From: a bacterium
Lineage (GTDB): Bacteria; Babelota; Babeliae; Babelales; Babelaceae
Assembly: GCA_023428375.1 (NCBI GenBank)
Contig: JAEYYR010000002.1
Location: 442,302 to 506,301 of the forward strand
Reading direction: 5' to 3'
Length of the DNA stretch: 64,000 nt
Below, one piece after another: positions 8,117-16,370 of this stretch; position 1 is the first letter of the stretch; the number at the start of each line of letters is the position of its first letter. The notes beneath the pieces are model-generated. The model had not been told where the DNA came from. It did not search any database and was given only the letters and a program-made list of their open reading frames with translations. A program made the position numbers and the translations under genes.

Positions 8117-9244
8117 ATGGAAAAAAGATTTTCAATAGAGCAAAAATCGCTTCTTTCAGTGCTTGCTGCTATGCAGCCTATTTGCACGAAAAGAACTACG
8201 CTCGAAACCACTTCTTGTATTTATTTTCATGTTGGTCATCGTGAATTAGTATTAAAGAGTACCGATCTTGAAATTAGCTTACAAGCAAGTTGTGCAATTA
8301 ATGATAGCACCATTACCAACGCTGAAACTTTTCTAGTTCCAGGCCGACGTATTTTTGATATTGTTCGCGAACTTGATGGCATTATTGATATTGTTATTAA
8401 AGACAATCAAATTGCACTCAATGCAGGACCAGTAAAATTAACATTGCATATTAAAGATGCGCAAGAGTTTCCGCCATTTCCAGAGCGTATTGAAAATCTT
8501 ATGCATATTGATGCAAGCATGCTCAACAAGATGTTGGAAAGCGTTGCATTCTTAATCCCACAAAATAATGCTAACCCAGCATTGAACGGCATGTTATTAG
8601 AAGTTGATACGCAATCAATGATGATGACAGCTACGGATGGACACTGCTTGGTGCAAACACGCTCTAAACAATCCGGTCTTGAAGAAGCAAAAACCTGGTT
8701 ATTGCCAAAACGCGCCGTATTTGAATTGAAAAAAGTTTTAGAAAGCTGCACAGACAAAGCTATTTTTATTGGTATTTGCGGCAATCAATTAGTATTCTCT
8801 GGTGAATTATTTAATTTCTTCACTAAGTTGTTAGCTGATCCATTTCCACAATACCGTCAAATTCTTGATAAAACATCTTTCCAAGCGGCAACCGTTGAGC
8901 GCTCACGTTTTGCAAAAACATTACGCCGTTCAGCAAGTTTATTATCAGGACATTTCCTTGCAACGCGCTTTGGATTTGCGCCACACGCAATTCGCGTGAC
9001 TATGCAAAACAAAGATGTAGGAACCATGGATGAAGAATTGCCAGTAGAAGGATTGCAAGGAGATGCAATTGATATCCGCTTCTATGCGCCTTACCTTTTA
9101 AATGGTCTGCAATCAATTAATGAATCAACCGTTACTTTTTATTTGAAAAATAGCGCAAAGCCTATCATATTCGAATCAAGCGAAGAAGGCATAGAGCTTA
9201 CCTATTTAGTAATGCCAGTTTCTTCAACAAGTCATGCAGCATAA
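8117..9244 (+). CDS. dnaN: DNA polymerase III beta subunit (sliding clamp)
   Basis: Encodes the ring that tethers the replicative polymerase to DNA. The 375-aa protein begins MEKRFSIEQKSLLSVL, the usual opening of DnaN. Three clamp folds follow, including LNGMLLEVDT and MMTATDGHCLVQ in the middle domain. It ends with YLVMPVS, like the canonical LIMPMR tail. I prefer ATG 8117 to the in-frame ATG at 8072 because it matches the family's start and follows AGTAAGAG. recF starts two bases after the stop, so the two are translationally coupled. dnaA (16371) is separated from this pair. Confidence 0.93.
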   Translation: MEKRFSIEQKSLLSVLAAMQPICTKRTTLETTSCIYFHVGHRELVLKSTDLEISLQASCAINDSTITNAETFLVPGRRIFDIVRELDGIIDIVIKDNQIALNAGPVKLTLHIKDAQEFPPFPERIENLMHIDASMLNKMLESVAFLIPQNNANPALNGMLLEVDTQSMMMTATDGHCLVQTRSKQSGLEEAKTWLLPKRAVFELKKVLESCTDKAIFIGICGNQLVFSGELFNFFTKLLADPFPQYRQILDKTSFQAATVERSRFAKTLRRSASLLSGHFLATRFGFAPHAIRVTMQNKDVGTMDEELPVEGLQGDAIDIRFYAPYLLNGLQSINESTVTFYLKNSAKPIIFESSEEGIELTYLVMPVSSTSHAA

Positions 9245-9246
9245 GA

Positions 9247-10320
9247 ATGATCTTACAAGAGCTCTATTTAAAAAACTTTCGCTGCTTTAAAGAGCAGCGT
9301 ATTGTTTTCAAAGATTCGATAACGTTGCTTCAAGGACCTAACGGTTCTGGCAAAACATCGATCATTGAAGCCTTGTTTTTTTTAGGACATTTATACTCGT
9401 GGAGAACATCATCTCCACGAGAAATGTTTGCTTTTAATGAAGATCATTTCTATTTGCGCCTTAGAGGCATTACCCGCGATGAACCTTGGAACTTACATGT
9501 GGGCTTGCAAGGAAAAAAACGCCTGATTAAATTTGGTGAAAATCCGATCAAATCTTTTCAAGAAATTAGCAATCATTATCAATTAATTGTCTTATCAGAA
9601 GACAACTTAGCTATTGTGCAAGACGGACCCGAGGAACGACGCGCATTTATTGATGACGCTATTGTTTTGCAAAATCCACATCATAAAGCTTCACTACGTA
9701 AATATCGTCATATTCTTGCACAGCGGAATGGTTTGTTATCGTCGGGAATATGCTCAACAGAGTCGTATGACATTTGGTCAAGTCAATTGTGGACACTTGC
9801 TAAAGAGATTCAGCAAGAACGCTGTAGATACGTCGCGCAACTTAATGATGCAGTGATGCATGTTTTATTAACATCGCCCTTTTTTCAAAATGCGACCATA
9901 CAGCTCGAAGAAAAATCCGCACGCTTTCCTCTTGAAGATTCCTTTGATCTTTTTATGAAAAAAAATCCGTATTTAAATGAGAGCGAACGTAAAGCACAAC
10001 GCACATTGTGGGGTCCACACCTTGATGATTTCAATCCATTATTTAATGGTTCTCATGCACGACATTTTGCATCACGTGGACAGAAGAAAAGAATGGTTAC
10101 CTTACTCAAGCTTGCACAAGCACATATGCTTGGACAAAAACCAATTTGGGCGCTGGATGATTTTATGGCCGACTTTGATGATGAATCAATCGCGACGGTA
10201 TTCTCTTTGATACAATCCTATGCGACACAATTAATAATTACCTCTCCATCGCAAGCTATCACGCAGCAATGTCTTCCTTTAATTAAAAATCCTTTAAGTT
10301 CTGTAGTATTAAGCCAATAA
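9247..10320 (+). CDS. recF: DNA replication and repair protein RecF
   Basis: RecF loads RecA on gapped DNA with RecO and RecR. The 357-aa protein has LKNFRCF at the N-terminus, Walker A GPNGSGKTS at about 30-38, the SMC-like signature ASRGQKKR near 278, and Walker B WALDDFMADFDDES near 300. It starts two bases after dnaN. A strong terminator follows at once. Confidence 0.93.
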   Translation: MILQELYLKNFRCFKEQRIVFKDSITLLQGPNGSGKTSIIEALFFLGHLYSWRTSSPREMFAFNEDHFYLRLRGITRDEPWNLHVGLQGKKRLIKFGENPIKSFQEISNHYQLIVLSEDNLAIVQDGPEERRAFIDDAIVLQNPHHKASLRKYRHILAQRNGLLSSGICSTESYDIWSSQLWTLAKEIQQERCRYVAQLNDAVMHVLLTSPFFQNATIQLEEKSARFPLEDSFDLFMKKNPYLNESERKAQRTLWGPHLDDFNPLFNGSHARHFASRGQKKRMVTLLKLAQAHMLGQKPIWALDDFMADFDDESIATVFSLIQSYATQLIITSPSQAITQQCLPLIKNPLSSVVLSQ

Positions 10321-10350
10321 AAAAGCCCCAGAAAATTCTGGGGCTTTTTT
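10321..10350. terminator. Bidirectional terminator between recF and the convergent gene
   Basis: AAAAGCCCCAGAA pairs with TTCTGGGGCTTTTTT. It is flanked by A and T runs, so it can work on both strands. Confidence 0.9.
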
Positions 10351-10361
10351 ATTGGTAAATT

Positions 10362-11195
10362 TTATTTAAATAATTGTTCTAATTTCTTAAGTGAATAAAC
10401 TGTTCTTGAATTTTCAATGTATTTCGGACCAATTCCAAATAACCATCTTTTTTCTTTAAAAGATTGAAGACAAATTTTATCATCAATTATTTCGCATTTT
10501 GAAAAATAACCAATTTTTAGATCGGGGATGAGAGTTAGAGTTTGGGTAGGAATATGAAAAGCATGGCATGAGCTATTTGTATGGCTTAGTAGCACTATCG
10601 AATCGTTTATTATTAGGCCGCTATTCATTGCCATAGAAAGCTCTATTTCTGATATAGCATTATTATCAATATTGATCAGATAAAGGCGGTTATCTAGGCA
10701 TCCCGTTATGAATCTTTTAATATTAGAGCCGCTATCAAATAAATTCAATGTGATATTTGATAAAGCTCTTTTGTTTGTTTCGACAGAAAAAATTTTACAC
10801 TCTTCTTTAGAATAAAATAAAACGCCTTGTGGTAGGGATAAAGCTATTCCACCTTCTAAGGACCAAGATTTTCCCATGGAATTGTGCCATATCATGGAAG
10901 TTGCTTGTGATAAATCGATGTCTATATTAAGATTTTTTATCGCAGAATTTATATCAAGCCAAGGGTGGCATATAGGAAATTCGTTTTTTGAATATAAGGA
11001 AAGCTCATAGCTATTATCATTGTTTTTTTCTAAAGCAAATGTTTTTGCGATTTCTGAAAAAGCAAAATTTTCATAGATAAACGGAGCAGCTATGACAACA
11101 TTTCGTATCTTTAGATCTTGCGAACTTAAATTTAAATGATCAGCAGAAACAGCTTGTGTGGTGCTAAGTAAAATTAACAATAATATAAAAGTCAT
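10362..11195 (-). CDS. Secreted hypothetical protein (277 aa)
   Basis: The N-terminus MTFILLLILLSTTQAVSA reads as a cleavable signal peptide. The mature part is rich in short hydrophobic/polar alternations (for example SGLIINDSIVLLSH and RLYLINIDNNAIS), which suggests beta-strands and possibly a propeller-like fold. I recognise no enzyme motif. It lies upstream of nothing obvious on its strand; the next minus gene at 11261-11746 is 65 bases away, so they may form an operon. Function unknown. Confidence 0.6.
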   Translation of the reverse strand: MTFILLLILLSTTQAVSADHLNLSSQDLKIRNVVIAAPFIYENFAFSEIAKTFALEKNNDNSYELSLYSKNEFPICHPWLDINSAIKNLNIDIDLSQATSMIWHNSMGKSWSLEGGIALSLPQGVLFYSKEECKIFSVETNKRALSNITLNLFDSGSNIKRFITGCLDNRLYLINIDNNAISEIELSMAMNSGLIINDSIVLLSHTNSSCHAFHIPTQTLTLIPDLKIGYFSKCEIIDDKICLQSFKEKRWLFGIGPKYIENSRTVYSLKKLEQLFK

Positions 11196-11260
11196 AATTC
11201 TTAGTTCTCTTTGGGTTTAATCAAACTTAGCATATACACAAGCTTAAAAATAATTAATGG

Positions 11261-11746
11261 TTAGATTTTTTTATAATTACGGTAGGTCTCATTAAGTTGT
11301 TGATATGCAGTAAAAAGATATCCTGCAGAAATCATTTTAGAGAAGATCCCGGGTTTATTACGAAGATTTTTATACGCTAAATGTGAAAGCGTTGCAGTAC
11401 ACGTAAAAGCGCTAATACCATTCACATAAGGATTGATATCTGTCTTAATATTGAAATTTTGTACTTTTTGCACTTCTTTGATACCACCTAAAAGCAATGC
11501 TGATGCTATTGGTACACCGGTAAAAGCTTTTAAATAACTTTGACGCATAGATCCCAAAACATTGATTGCTGAGTCGCCAAGCATCACTGCGCTAAGACAT
11601 GATGGAGCCTTCTTGGCATAAGAAGCCATTTCGCGTTGTGTTTCTTGGCTAACAACCGCGTCTATTTTTGGTTTACAGACTTCCTTAAAAAAGTCGTGTG
11701 AAGTTACGCTCAACGGAATCGCGAGCAATAAAAATATTTTATTCAT
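11261..11746 (-). CDS. Secreted hypothetical protein (161 aa)
   Basis: MNKIFLLLAIPLSVTSHD is a signal peptide. The rest contains a hydrophobic glycine/alanine-rich stretch (GVPIASALLLGGI, about 75-90), so it may be membrane-associated. No family recognised. It is read away from the promoter region at 11814-11935 and is probably followed by the 277-aa secreted gene. Confidence 0.6.
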   Translation of the reverse strand: MNKIFLLLAIPLSVTSHDFFKEVCKPKIDAVVSQETQREMASYAKKAPSCLSAVMLGDSAINVLGSMRQSYLKAFTGVPIASALLLGGIKEVQKVQNFNIKTDINPYVNGISAFTCTATLSHLAYKNLRNKPGIFSKMISAGYLFTAYQQLNETYRNYKKI

Positions 11747-11813
11747 AAAAACTGCCTTTTTTATAAGATTCTATAGTATTTATTTTATATTAGAAAAAAA
11801 TATCTTGCAAAAT

Positions 11814-11846
11814 TGTAAACACTTGCCCTATTCCAATTTGTTTACA
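11814..11846. promoter_or_regulatory. Inverted pair of TGTAAACA/TGTTTACA octamers
   Basis: TGTAAACA (11814-11821) and TGTTTACA (11839-11846) form an inverted pair in the divergent intergenic region upstream of the minus gene ending at 11746. The same octamer occurs at 2167, 7280, 7292 and 24167, all upstream of genes. A regulator site or -35 element is possible but unproven. Confidence 0.3.
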
Positions 11847-11905
11847 ATAACTGAAATTATATTGCGATATATCCTTTAAACATGCCTGTTTTAGCAGTGC
11901 GCAAG

Positions 11906-11935
11906 TTGACATTTAAGCAAATTGATTCATACTAT
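11906..11935 (+). promoter_or_regulatory. Strong sigma-70-type promoter
   Basis: TTGACA (11906-11911), an 18-base spacer and TACTAT (11930-11935) make the best promoter seen in the window. It would start transcription near 11941, exactly at a small hairpin, about 180 bases before the next gene. Confidence 0.7.
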
Positions 11936-11940
11936 AAATA

Positions 11941-12032
11941 GTTATTGCGAAATAACTCTTAATTTAGGCTTCATTACTACTCTCCTTTTTTCCATCGCAT
12001 TGGTGTTCCATCAATGCGATGGTTGTTTTTTT
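11941..12032 (+). ncRNA. Candidate small RNA or transcription attenuator leader (about 90 nt)
   Basis: Downstream of the promoter, AGTTATT/AATAACT (11940-11957) forms a 7-bp hairpin with a GCGA loop. A pyrimidine-rich single-stranded stretch follows, containing CTCTCCTTTTT (about 11980-11990), which is complementary to Shine-Dalgarno sequences. An 11-bp intrinsic terminator comes next. This order of 5' hairpin, exposed C/U-rich segment and terminator is typical of trans-acting small RNAs; it could equally attenuate the downstream outer-membrane gene. An in-frame ORF through this region (from 11922) is a poor protein start and is not called. Confidence 0.5.
11992..12032 (+). terminator. Intrinsic terminator inside the leader of the beta-barrel gene
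   Basis: CCATCGCATTG (11992-12002) pairs perfectly with CAATGCGATGG (12012-12022), followed by TTGTTTTTTT. Confidence 0.8.
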
Positions 12033-12122
12033 AGAACCCTTTTCATCTTCCTCTTATCTTCTCTTCAATCTCATTCATTTCCTATGGTACTCTTTGGTAA
12101 CCCGTCTCACCTCGAGGTTTTT

Positions 12123-13037
12123 ATGGTTATCAAAAAGATTATTTGCTTTCTTTTAATCCCATCCTTTTTTTATCCTATTTCTATTGTGTACAACCTTAAA
12201 ATTGCAGAAATTACAAAGCGGCAAGCATTCGAAGATCGGTTTAGCCAACCAAGCACCATTGCAGTCACAGGCATTGAACAATTTCGTCAAACGTACGATG
12301 GTCGACAGCAAAATATAGCATCAGCGCTTGGAACCTATATTTATTTACCAAAAAATACTTATTTCAGAATTGATGCTGCGGTTGGCAACATTCGACAAAA
12401 ATATGGTCCTGATCCAGAACAAACGACCTTTCATAAAACACAAACGGACGATATTTTATTTTCATTTGGACAAACTTTTGTCACAGGAAAAAAGACGCGC
12501 GCGACTACATCACTCATGGTAGGTATTCCCACCCATCGTGATTTTACCTTTTATAAAGGATTACAATTTGGTACTGGACATTTCGGATTTGGTGGGCAAT
12601 TTGAAGCATCTCATTCGTATTGGCATAATACCTTATCAAGCACCACAATAATCGGTGCATTACGTTTTATTCATTTTTTTCCACGATGTGTTTGTATTCC
12701 GTTATTAGAAGAACAATTTCGTTTTGGCCTTGGTAATTTAGTTGATTTATTTATCGCACATCTTGCAAAATTCAGGAAAAATCGGATTGAATTTGGCTAC
12801 AACCCTTCTTTTGCATTCAACGCATACTTAGATCCTTGCCGATCTCTCAACGGATTATTAGACAGCTCATCGTTTATTAGAAGTTCATTTTATATCGCCT
12901 ATAAACGACTGTTTCTAATTCATACGTATCCTAGTGCAATCACAGCTGCATTTTCATATGGTTTCGATCATAAACCAAAAACGGTTGGCATAAAAAATCA
13001 ATTTACCGTTTGGTCCACATGGGGAATAAATTTTTAA
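12123..13037 (+). CDS. Outer-membrane beta-barrel-like protein
   Basis: From ATG 12123 the 304-aa protein has a signal peptide (MVIKKIICFLLIPSFFYPIS). The rest is rich in alternating amphipathic strands with aromatic residues, such as FGFGGQFEASHSYW and RIEFGYNPSFAFNAY. It ends in WSTWGINF, a terminal Phe with alternating hydrophobics as recognised by the BAM complex. An upstream in-frame extension to 11922 runs through a terminator hairpin and is rejected; CGAGGT lies just before the chosen start. A transport or adhesion role is likely, but I cannot name the family. Confidence 0.65.
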   Translation: MVIKKIICFLLIPSFFYPISIVYNLKIAEITKRQAFEDRFSQPSTIAVTGIEQFRQTYDGRQQNIASALGTYIYLPKNTYFRIDAAVGNIRQKYGPDPEQTTFHKTQTDDILFSFGQTFVTGKKTRATTSLMVGIPTHRDFTFYKGLQFGTGHFGFGGQFEASHSYWHNTLSSTTIIGALRFIHFFPRCVCIPLLEEQFRFGLGNLVDLFIAHLAKFRKNRIEFGYNPSFAFNAYLDPCRSLNGLLDSSSFIRSSFYIAYKRLFLIHTYPSAITAAFSYGFDHKPKTVGIKNQFTVWSTWGINF

Positions 13038-13357
13038 ATAGAGCTGCGCCAAGACTCGTATAAAGCACAAAGTGCTTGCACGAGTTGAAGGCGTTAAGCT
13101 CTCCTGCTCTTTTAAAATCATTATCAGATTTAAATAATCAGCTGCGCGCGAGTGGAAGCGCCGGTGCAAAAATTAAAAACAGCGCTCCACCAAATAGATT
13201 TTAGTGGTAGCGCTGATCGAAAACAGAGCGCATTATCAGATTTTAATAACGTCAATTTCTAGAAGCCTTACAAGGGGCATGGCCGCATAAGTAAACCCTG
13301 TAATAATTGACTATTTGTCGCTATTTGATACTCTAATAATAAAGAAAGGTGGCTGGT
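13038..13357. other. 320-base intergenic stretch with several hairpins and a short direct repeat
   Basis: No convincing ORF. It holds a hairpin ACTCGT...ACGAGT enclosing AGCAC/GTGCT (about 13054-13085), and a second hairpin with AGCGCT and CCAC matched by GTGG and AGCGCT (13181-13214). CATTATCAGATTT occurs twice (about 13121 and 13231). It is locally richer in G+C than its surroundings. The right end carries the AAAGAAAGGTGG ribosome binding site of the next gene. Confidence 0.5.
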
Positions 13358-13918
13358 ATGAAATTAATCAAAATAAGCATAATCGCTTTACTCGGTTTAC
13401 AAACAACTAACATCCTCAGTAGCGATCTTCAAAAAACTGTGATTAATGCCGCTGTATTTTTCGGTGCGTATTACGGATTTAATGCAATGCTTACCTGCAT
13501 ACATGAAGCATCGCACAGATCGGCAGATATACTTCTAAGAAATGCAAAAGAACATAAACAAATAAAATTAGAGAATTACGGCATGACGGCGTACACCGTT
13601 TCACCAAATAAAAAAGATTCCGAGACAGATCAAGAATTTAAGAAAAAACAAATAATTAATTTAATAGCAGGACCTACGGTTGCAGCGGGTATCAGCCTAT
13701 TAACTTTTGTTTTGATAAAAAACTCATTAATTGGACTAGCAATTTCTTCAGCGGGAATAATAGGCGAATTGAGCAATCTTGTACCAGATACCAATCTCAG
13801 TTCTGACGGCTCAAGAATATACAAACATCTTTATAGTCAATATCCTTCAAAACGCGCAACTGCTATCGGTTATACCCTGCTCGCAACTACATTGGCTGGC
13901 ATTATTTACTCCGCATAA
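13358..13918 (+). CDS. Mini M50-like (site-2-protease-like) membrane metalloprotease, second copy
   Basis: The 186-aa protein has a signal-like start (MKLIKISIIALLGLQ), HEASH at 49-53 at the end of a hydrophobic helix, a central hydrophobic region after AGPTVAAG, and NLVPDTNLSSDG at 140-151. The last matches the second M50 motif (NxxP...DG) that provides the Asp zinc ligand. Placement of HEASH and DG parallels the protein at 921-1502. I use ATG 13358 since AAAGGTGG at 13345-13352 directly precedes it; the GTG at 13349 is inside that site. Probably an intramembrane protease, inferred from motifs. Confidence 0.65.
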   Translation: MKLIKISIIALLGLQTTNILSSDLQKTVINAAVFFGAYYGFNAMLTCIHEASHRSADILLRNAKEHKQIKLENYGMTAYTVSPNKKDSETDQEFKKKQIINLIAGPTVAAGISLLTFVLIKNSLIGLAISSAGIIGELSNLVPDTNLSSDGSRIYKHLYSQYPSKRATAIGYTLLATTLAGIIYSA

Positions 13919-13943
13919 AGTCTCAAAATCACCACCAATATCG

Positions 13944-14432
13944 TTATCGGAATTTTATAACATTCGGAGTTTGCCAAACAGCACACAACGAAATTGCAAT
14001 GGCATCAGTTAAATCAAAGGTTGTTGGCATTGCTATTTGTGGGAAAAATCGCGTGATAACACGAGCAACTTGTTCTTTTGAAGCACCGCCAAAACCGGTT
14101 ACGGAAACTTTTACTTGTGTTGGAGAGTATTCAAATAATGACAGATTATATTCATGCACTAATAAATAAATGACGCCTCGAATATAACCAAGTTTTAAAA
14201 AATTTTGTGCATTTTTGCCAAGAAAAGGCGTCTCAAGCGCTACGGCCTGGACGCCATGTAATTCTATAAGTCTTTTAAGTTCACGATGAATCGCATGAAG
14301 ACGTGTAGGTAATGATAATGTTGGTGAGTTTTTTATGATACCTGCATCACAGATGCGATACGATGCACCAACTTTTTCCATAATACTGTAACCGGTAATC
14401 GCCAATCCTGGGTCGACACCAATGACCTTCAT
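13944..14432 (-). CDS. ruvC: Crossover junction endodeoxyribonuclease RuvC
   Basis: Resolves Holliday junctions moved by RuvAB. The 162-aa protein has VDPGLAITGYS at 5-15 (first catalytic Asp), ALETPFLGKN near 67 (Glu), and DLTDAIAISLC near 141 (last Asp residues). It overlaps the end of dnaB by 4 bases, so it is the third gene of an rplI-dnaB-ruvC operon. ruvB lies elsewhere (35662). Confidence 0.92.
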   Translation of the reverse strand: MKVIGVDPGLAITGYSIMEKVGASYRICDAGIIKNSPTLSLPTRLHAIHRELKRLIELHGVQAVALETPFLGKNAQNFLKLGYIRGVIYLLVHEYNLSLFEYSPTQVKVSVTGFGGASKEQVARVITRFFPQIAMPTTFDLTDAIAISLCAVWQTPNVIKFR

Positions 14433-15805
14433 ACTCCCTCATAATCTTGAAACAACGTTAATTCTCTAAAGAAATTCATAAATACGGTACCTGTGGGACC
14501 GTTACGTTGCTTACCAATAATAAGCTCCGCTAATGATGGATGTTCTGTTTCTTGATTATAAACAACATCACGATATAAGAACATAATCACGTCAGCATCT
14601 TGCTCAATGGCACCAGATTCACGAAGATCGGATAACATTGGTCGCTTATCAACACGAGAATCAACGGCACGTGATAACTGCGATAACGCAACAATAGGTA
14701 CTTGTAATTCTTTAGCCAAAGCTTTTAATGAGCGAGATATTTCAGAAACTTCCTGATGACGATTTTCATGTTTTCGTTGAGAATGAATAAGCTGCAAATA
14801 GTCGATTACCAAGAAATCTAAATTATGTTCAGCTTTGAGCTTGCGCGCACGTGCACGAATATCTAAAATGCTTTGCGTTGGCGTATCATCAATGAAAAAT
14901 TTAGTCTCCGCAAGTTTTGCTGCTGCATAAGTCATTGACATCCATTCATCAGAAGTCACAGTACCCGTACGAATGTGTTGATGATCAACTTGCGCTTGAG
15001 CAGAAACCAATCGAAGCGTTAATTGTTCCGCACCCATTTCTAACGAGAAGAAGCCCACCGATTTGCCCTGCTCAGCTGCATTGTATGCCAAACTCAGCGC
15101 CAATGCAGTCTTACCCATTGATGGTCGAGCTGCAAGAACAATAAAATCACCCTTTTGAAAACCGCTGGTCATTTCATCAAGCTTTTTATATCCAGAAGGA
15201 ACACCGGTTATACCCTTATTATTTCCCTTCATTTCAGAAATTTGCTGAAATGCTTTTCTTAACCAAATATTAAGTTGTACAAATGCCTGAGATGTTCTTT
15301 TTTGAGAAACCTGAAAAATAACCTGTTCGGCCTGATCCAAAACCGCATCAATATTTTCTTCATCCTGTGAATAGCATGAGCTGATAATATGTGAGGCTGA
15401 TTTAATCAACGAGCGAAGTACCGATTTATCTTTTACCATGCGGGCATGTTGCTCAACCAATCCTAAAGAAGGTAAATCTTCTTGTAAGGATATGATAAAG
15501 ACTCTGCCACCAACCTTTTCAAGTTGCCCACGCTTTTCAAGCTCATCACATAACGTAATAGTATCAACATGCTTACTTGCTTGATTAATACCTATCATTG
15601 CCTCAAAAATAACTTGATGGGCATGCAGATAAAATTCAGCAGGGGTTAAAATATCAAGAATAGTCGACAGGCACTCTTCCTGCAGCAGCACAGCACTGAG
15701 CAATGCCCGTTCTGCTTCCAATGAATAAGGAAGATTCTTACCCAGAATCTGTTCTGCTGGTAAAGAGCCCTGATTACTACCTTGCTTTTTTGACAGAGAA
15801 TTCAT
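14429..15805 (-). CDS. dnaB: Replicative DNA helicase DnaB
   Basis: Hexameric fork helicase. The 458-aa protein has the N-terminal DnaB domain (LPYSLEAERALLSAVL), a RecA-like core with Walker A ARPSMGKTALAL (about 206-217), the FSLEMG block, Walker B FLVIDYLQLI and SQLSRAVDSR. Full length for the family. It lies 8 bases after rplI and overlaps ruvC by 4. Confidence 0.95.
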   Translation of the reverse strand: MNSLSKKQGSNQGSLPAEQILGKNLPYSLEAERALLSAVLLQEECLSTILDILTPAEFYLHAHQVIFEAMIGINQASKHVDTITLCDELEKRGQLEKVGGRVFIISLQEDLPSLGLVEQHARMVKDKSVLRSLIKSASHIISSCYSQDEENIDAVLDQAEQVIFQVSQKRTSQAFVQLNIWLRKAFQQISEMKGNNKGITGVPSGYKKLDEMTSGFQKGDFIVLAARPSMGKTALALSLAYNAAEQGKSVGFFSLEMGAEQLTLRLVSAQAQVDHQHIRTGTVTSDEWMSMTYAAAKLAETKFFIDDTPTQSILDIRARARKLKAEHNLDFLVIDYLQLIHSQRKHENRHQEVSEISRSLKALAKELQVPIVALSQLSRAVDSRVDKRPMLSDLRESGAIEQDADVIMFLYRDVVYNQETEHPSLAELIIGKQRNGPTGTVFMNFFRELTLFQDYEGV

Positions 15806-15813
15806 CGCTATAA

Positions 15814-16257
15814 TTACTCGGCAGTAATTTTGACAGAAACTGCAGGACGAAGCTTCTGTGATAATTTAACAATAACTTTGTGGGTACCAAGGGTTTTAAT
15901 AGATTTTTCAAACTCTATTTGGTTCTTAGCCACAACAACACCCTTTTCAGCCAATAAATCAGCAATTTCTTGCGGCGTTACTGAACCATAAAGCTTGTCG
16001 CCATCATGCAATTTTTTCTTTAAATTCAATGTCATTGATTCGATTCGTTGCGCCAACATAGATGTTTTGCTTGCGACAACTTCACGTTTTATTTCTTTTG
16101 TTTGCACTTTCTTAAGATATGCCGCTTCATTTTGTGGAGTAAGCTGTACCGCTAATTTATGGGGAACCAAATAATTTAGCGCATAACCATCTGAAACCTG
16201 AACAATTTGGTGTGCCATGCCAACATTTTCAACGTCTTTTAGCATAAATACTTTCAT
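15814..16257 (-). CDS. rplI: 50S ribosomal protein bL9
   Basis: The 147-aa protein begins MKVFMLKDVENVGMAHQIVQV with DGYALNYLVPHKLA, the diagnostic N-terminal domain of bL9, then the connecting helix and C-terminal domain. A GAGGTG ribosome binding site lies upstream. It is the first gene of the operon with dnaB and ruvC and is divergent from dnaA. Confidence 0.95.
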   Translation of the reverse strand: MKVFMLKDVENVGMAHQIVQVSDGYALNYLVPHKLAVQLTPQNEAAYLKKVQTKEIKREVVASKTSMLAQRIESMTLNLKKKLHDGDKLYGSVTPQEIADLLAEKGVVVAKNQIEFEKSIKTLGTHKVIVKLSQKLRPAVSVKITAE

Positions 16258-16278
16258 AGGTCACCTCAATTTAAAAAC

Positions 16279-16307
16279 ATTATAAGTATAAAGCAAAAAT
16301 AGAGTCC
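16279..16307 (-). promoter_or_regulatory. Possible promoter of rplI-dnaB-ruvC
   Basis: On the minus strand a perfect TATAAT (plus positions 16279-16284) lies about 22 bases upstream of the rplI start. The -35 block at correct spacing (around 16302-16307) is weak. Confidence 0.4.
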
Positions 16308-16370
16308 TGGAAATGCGCTTCCCGTATCCTGTACATTATGCTAAAGTAAACCGAAGTACGAAATGAATTC

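Noticed and set aside
11922..12122. N-terminal extension of the beta-barrel protein from ATG 11922
   Set aside because: It runs through the promoter -10 region and a perfect intrinsic terminator, and places about 67 odd residues before a normal signal peptide at 12123.
16258..16370. Replication origin upstream of dnaA
   Set aside because: No cluster of TTATNCACA-type boxes is visible. Single matches elsewhere (for example TTATCCACA near 56529) lie inside genes.
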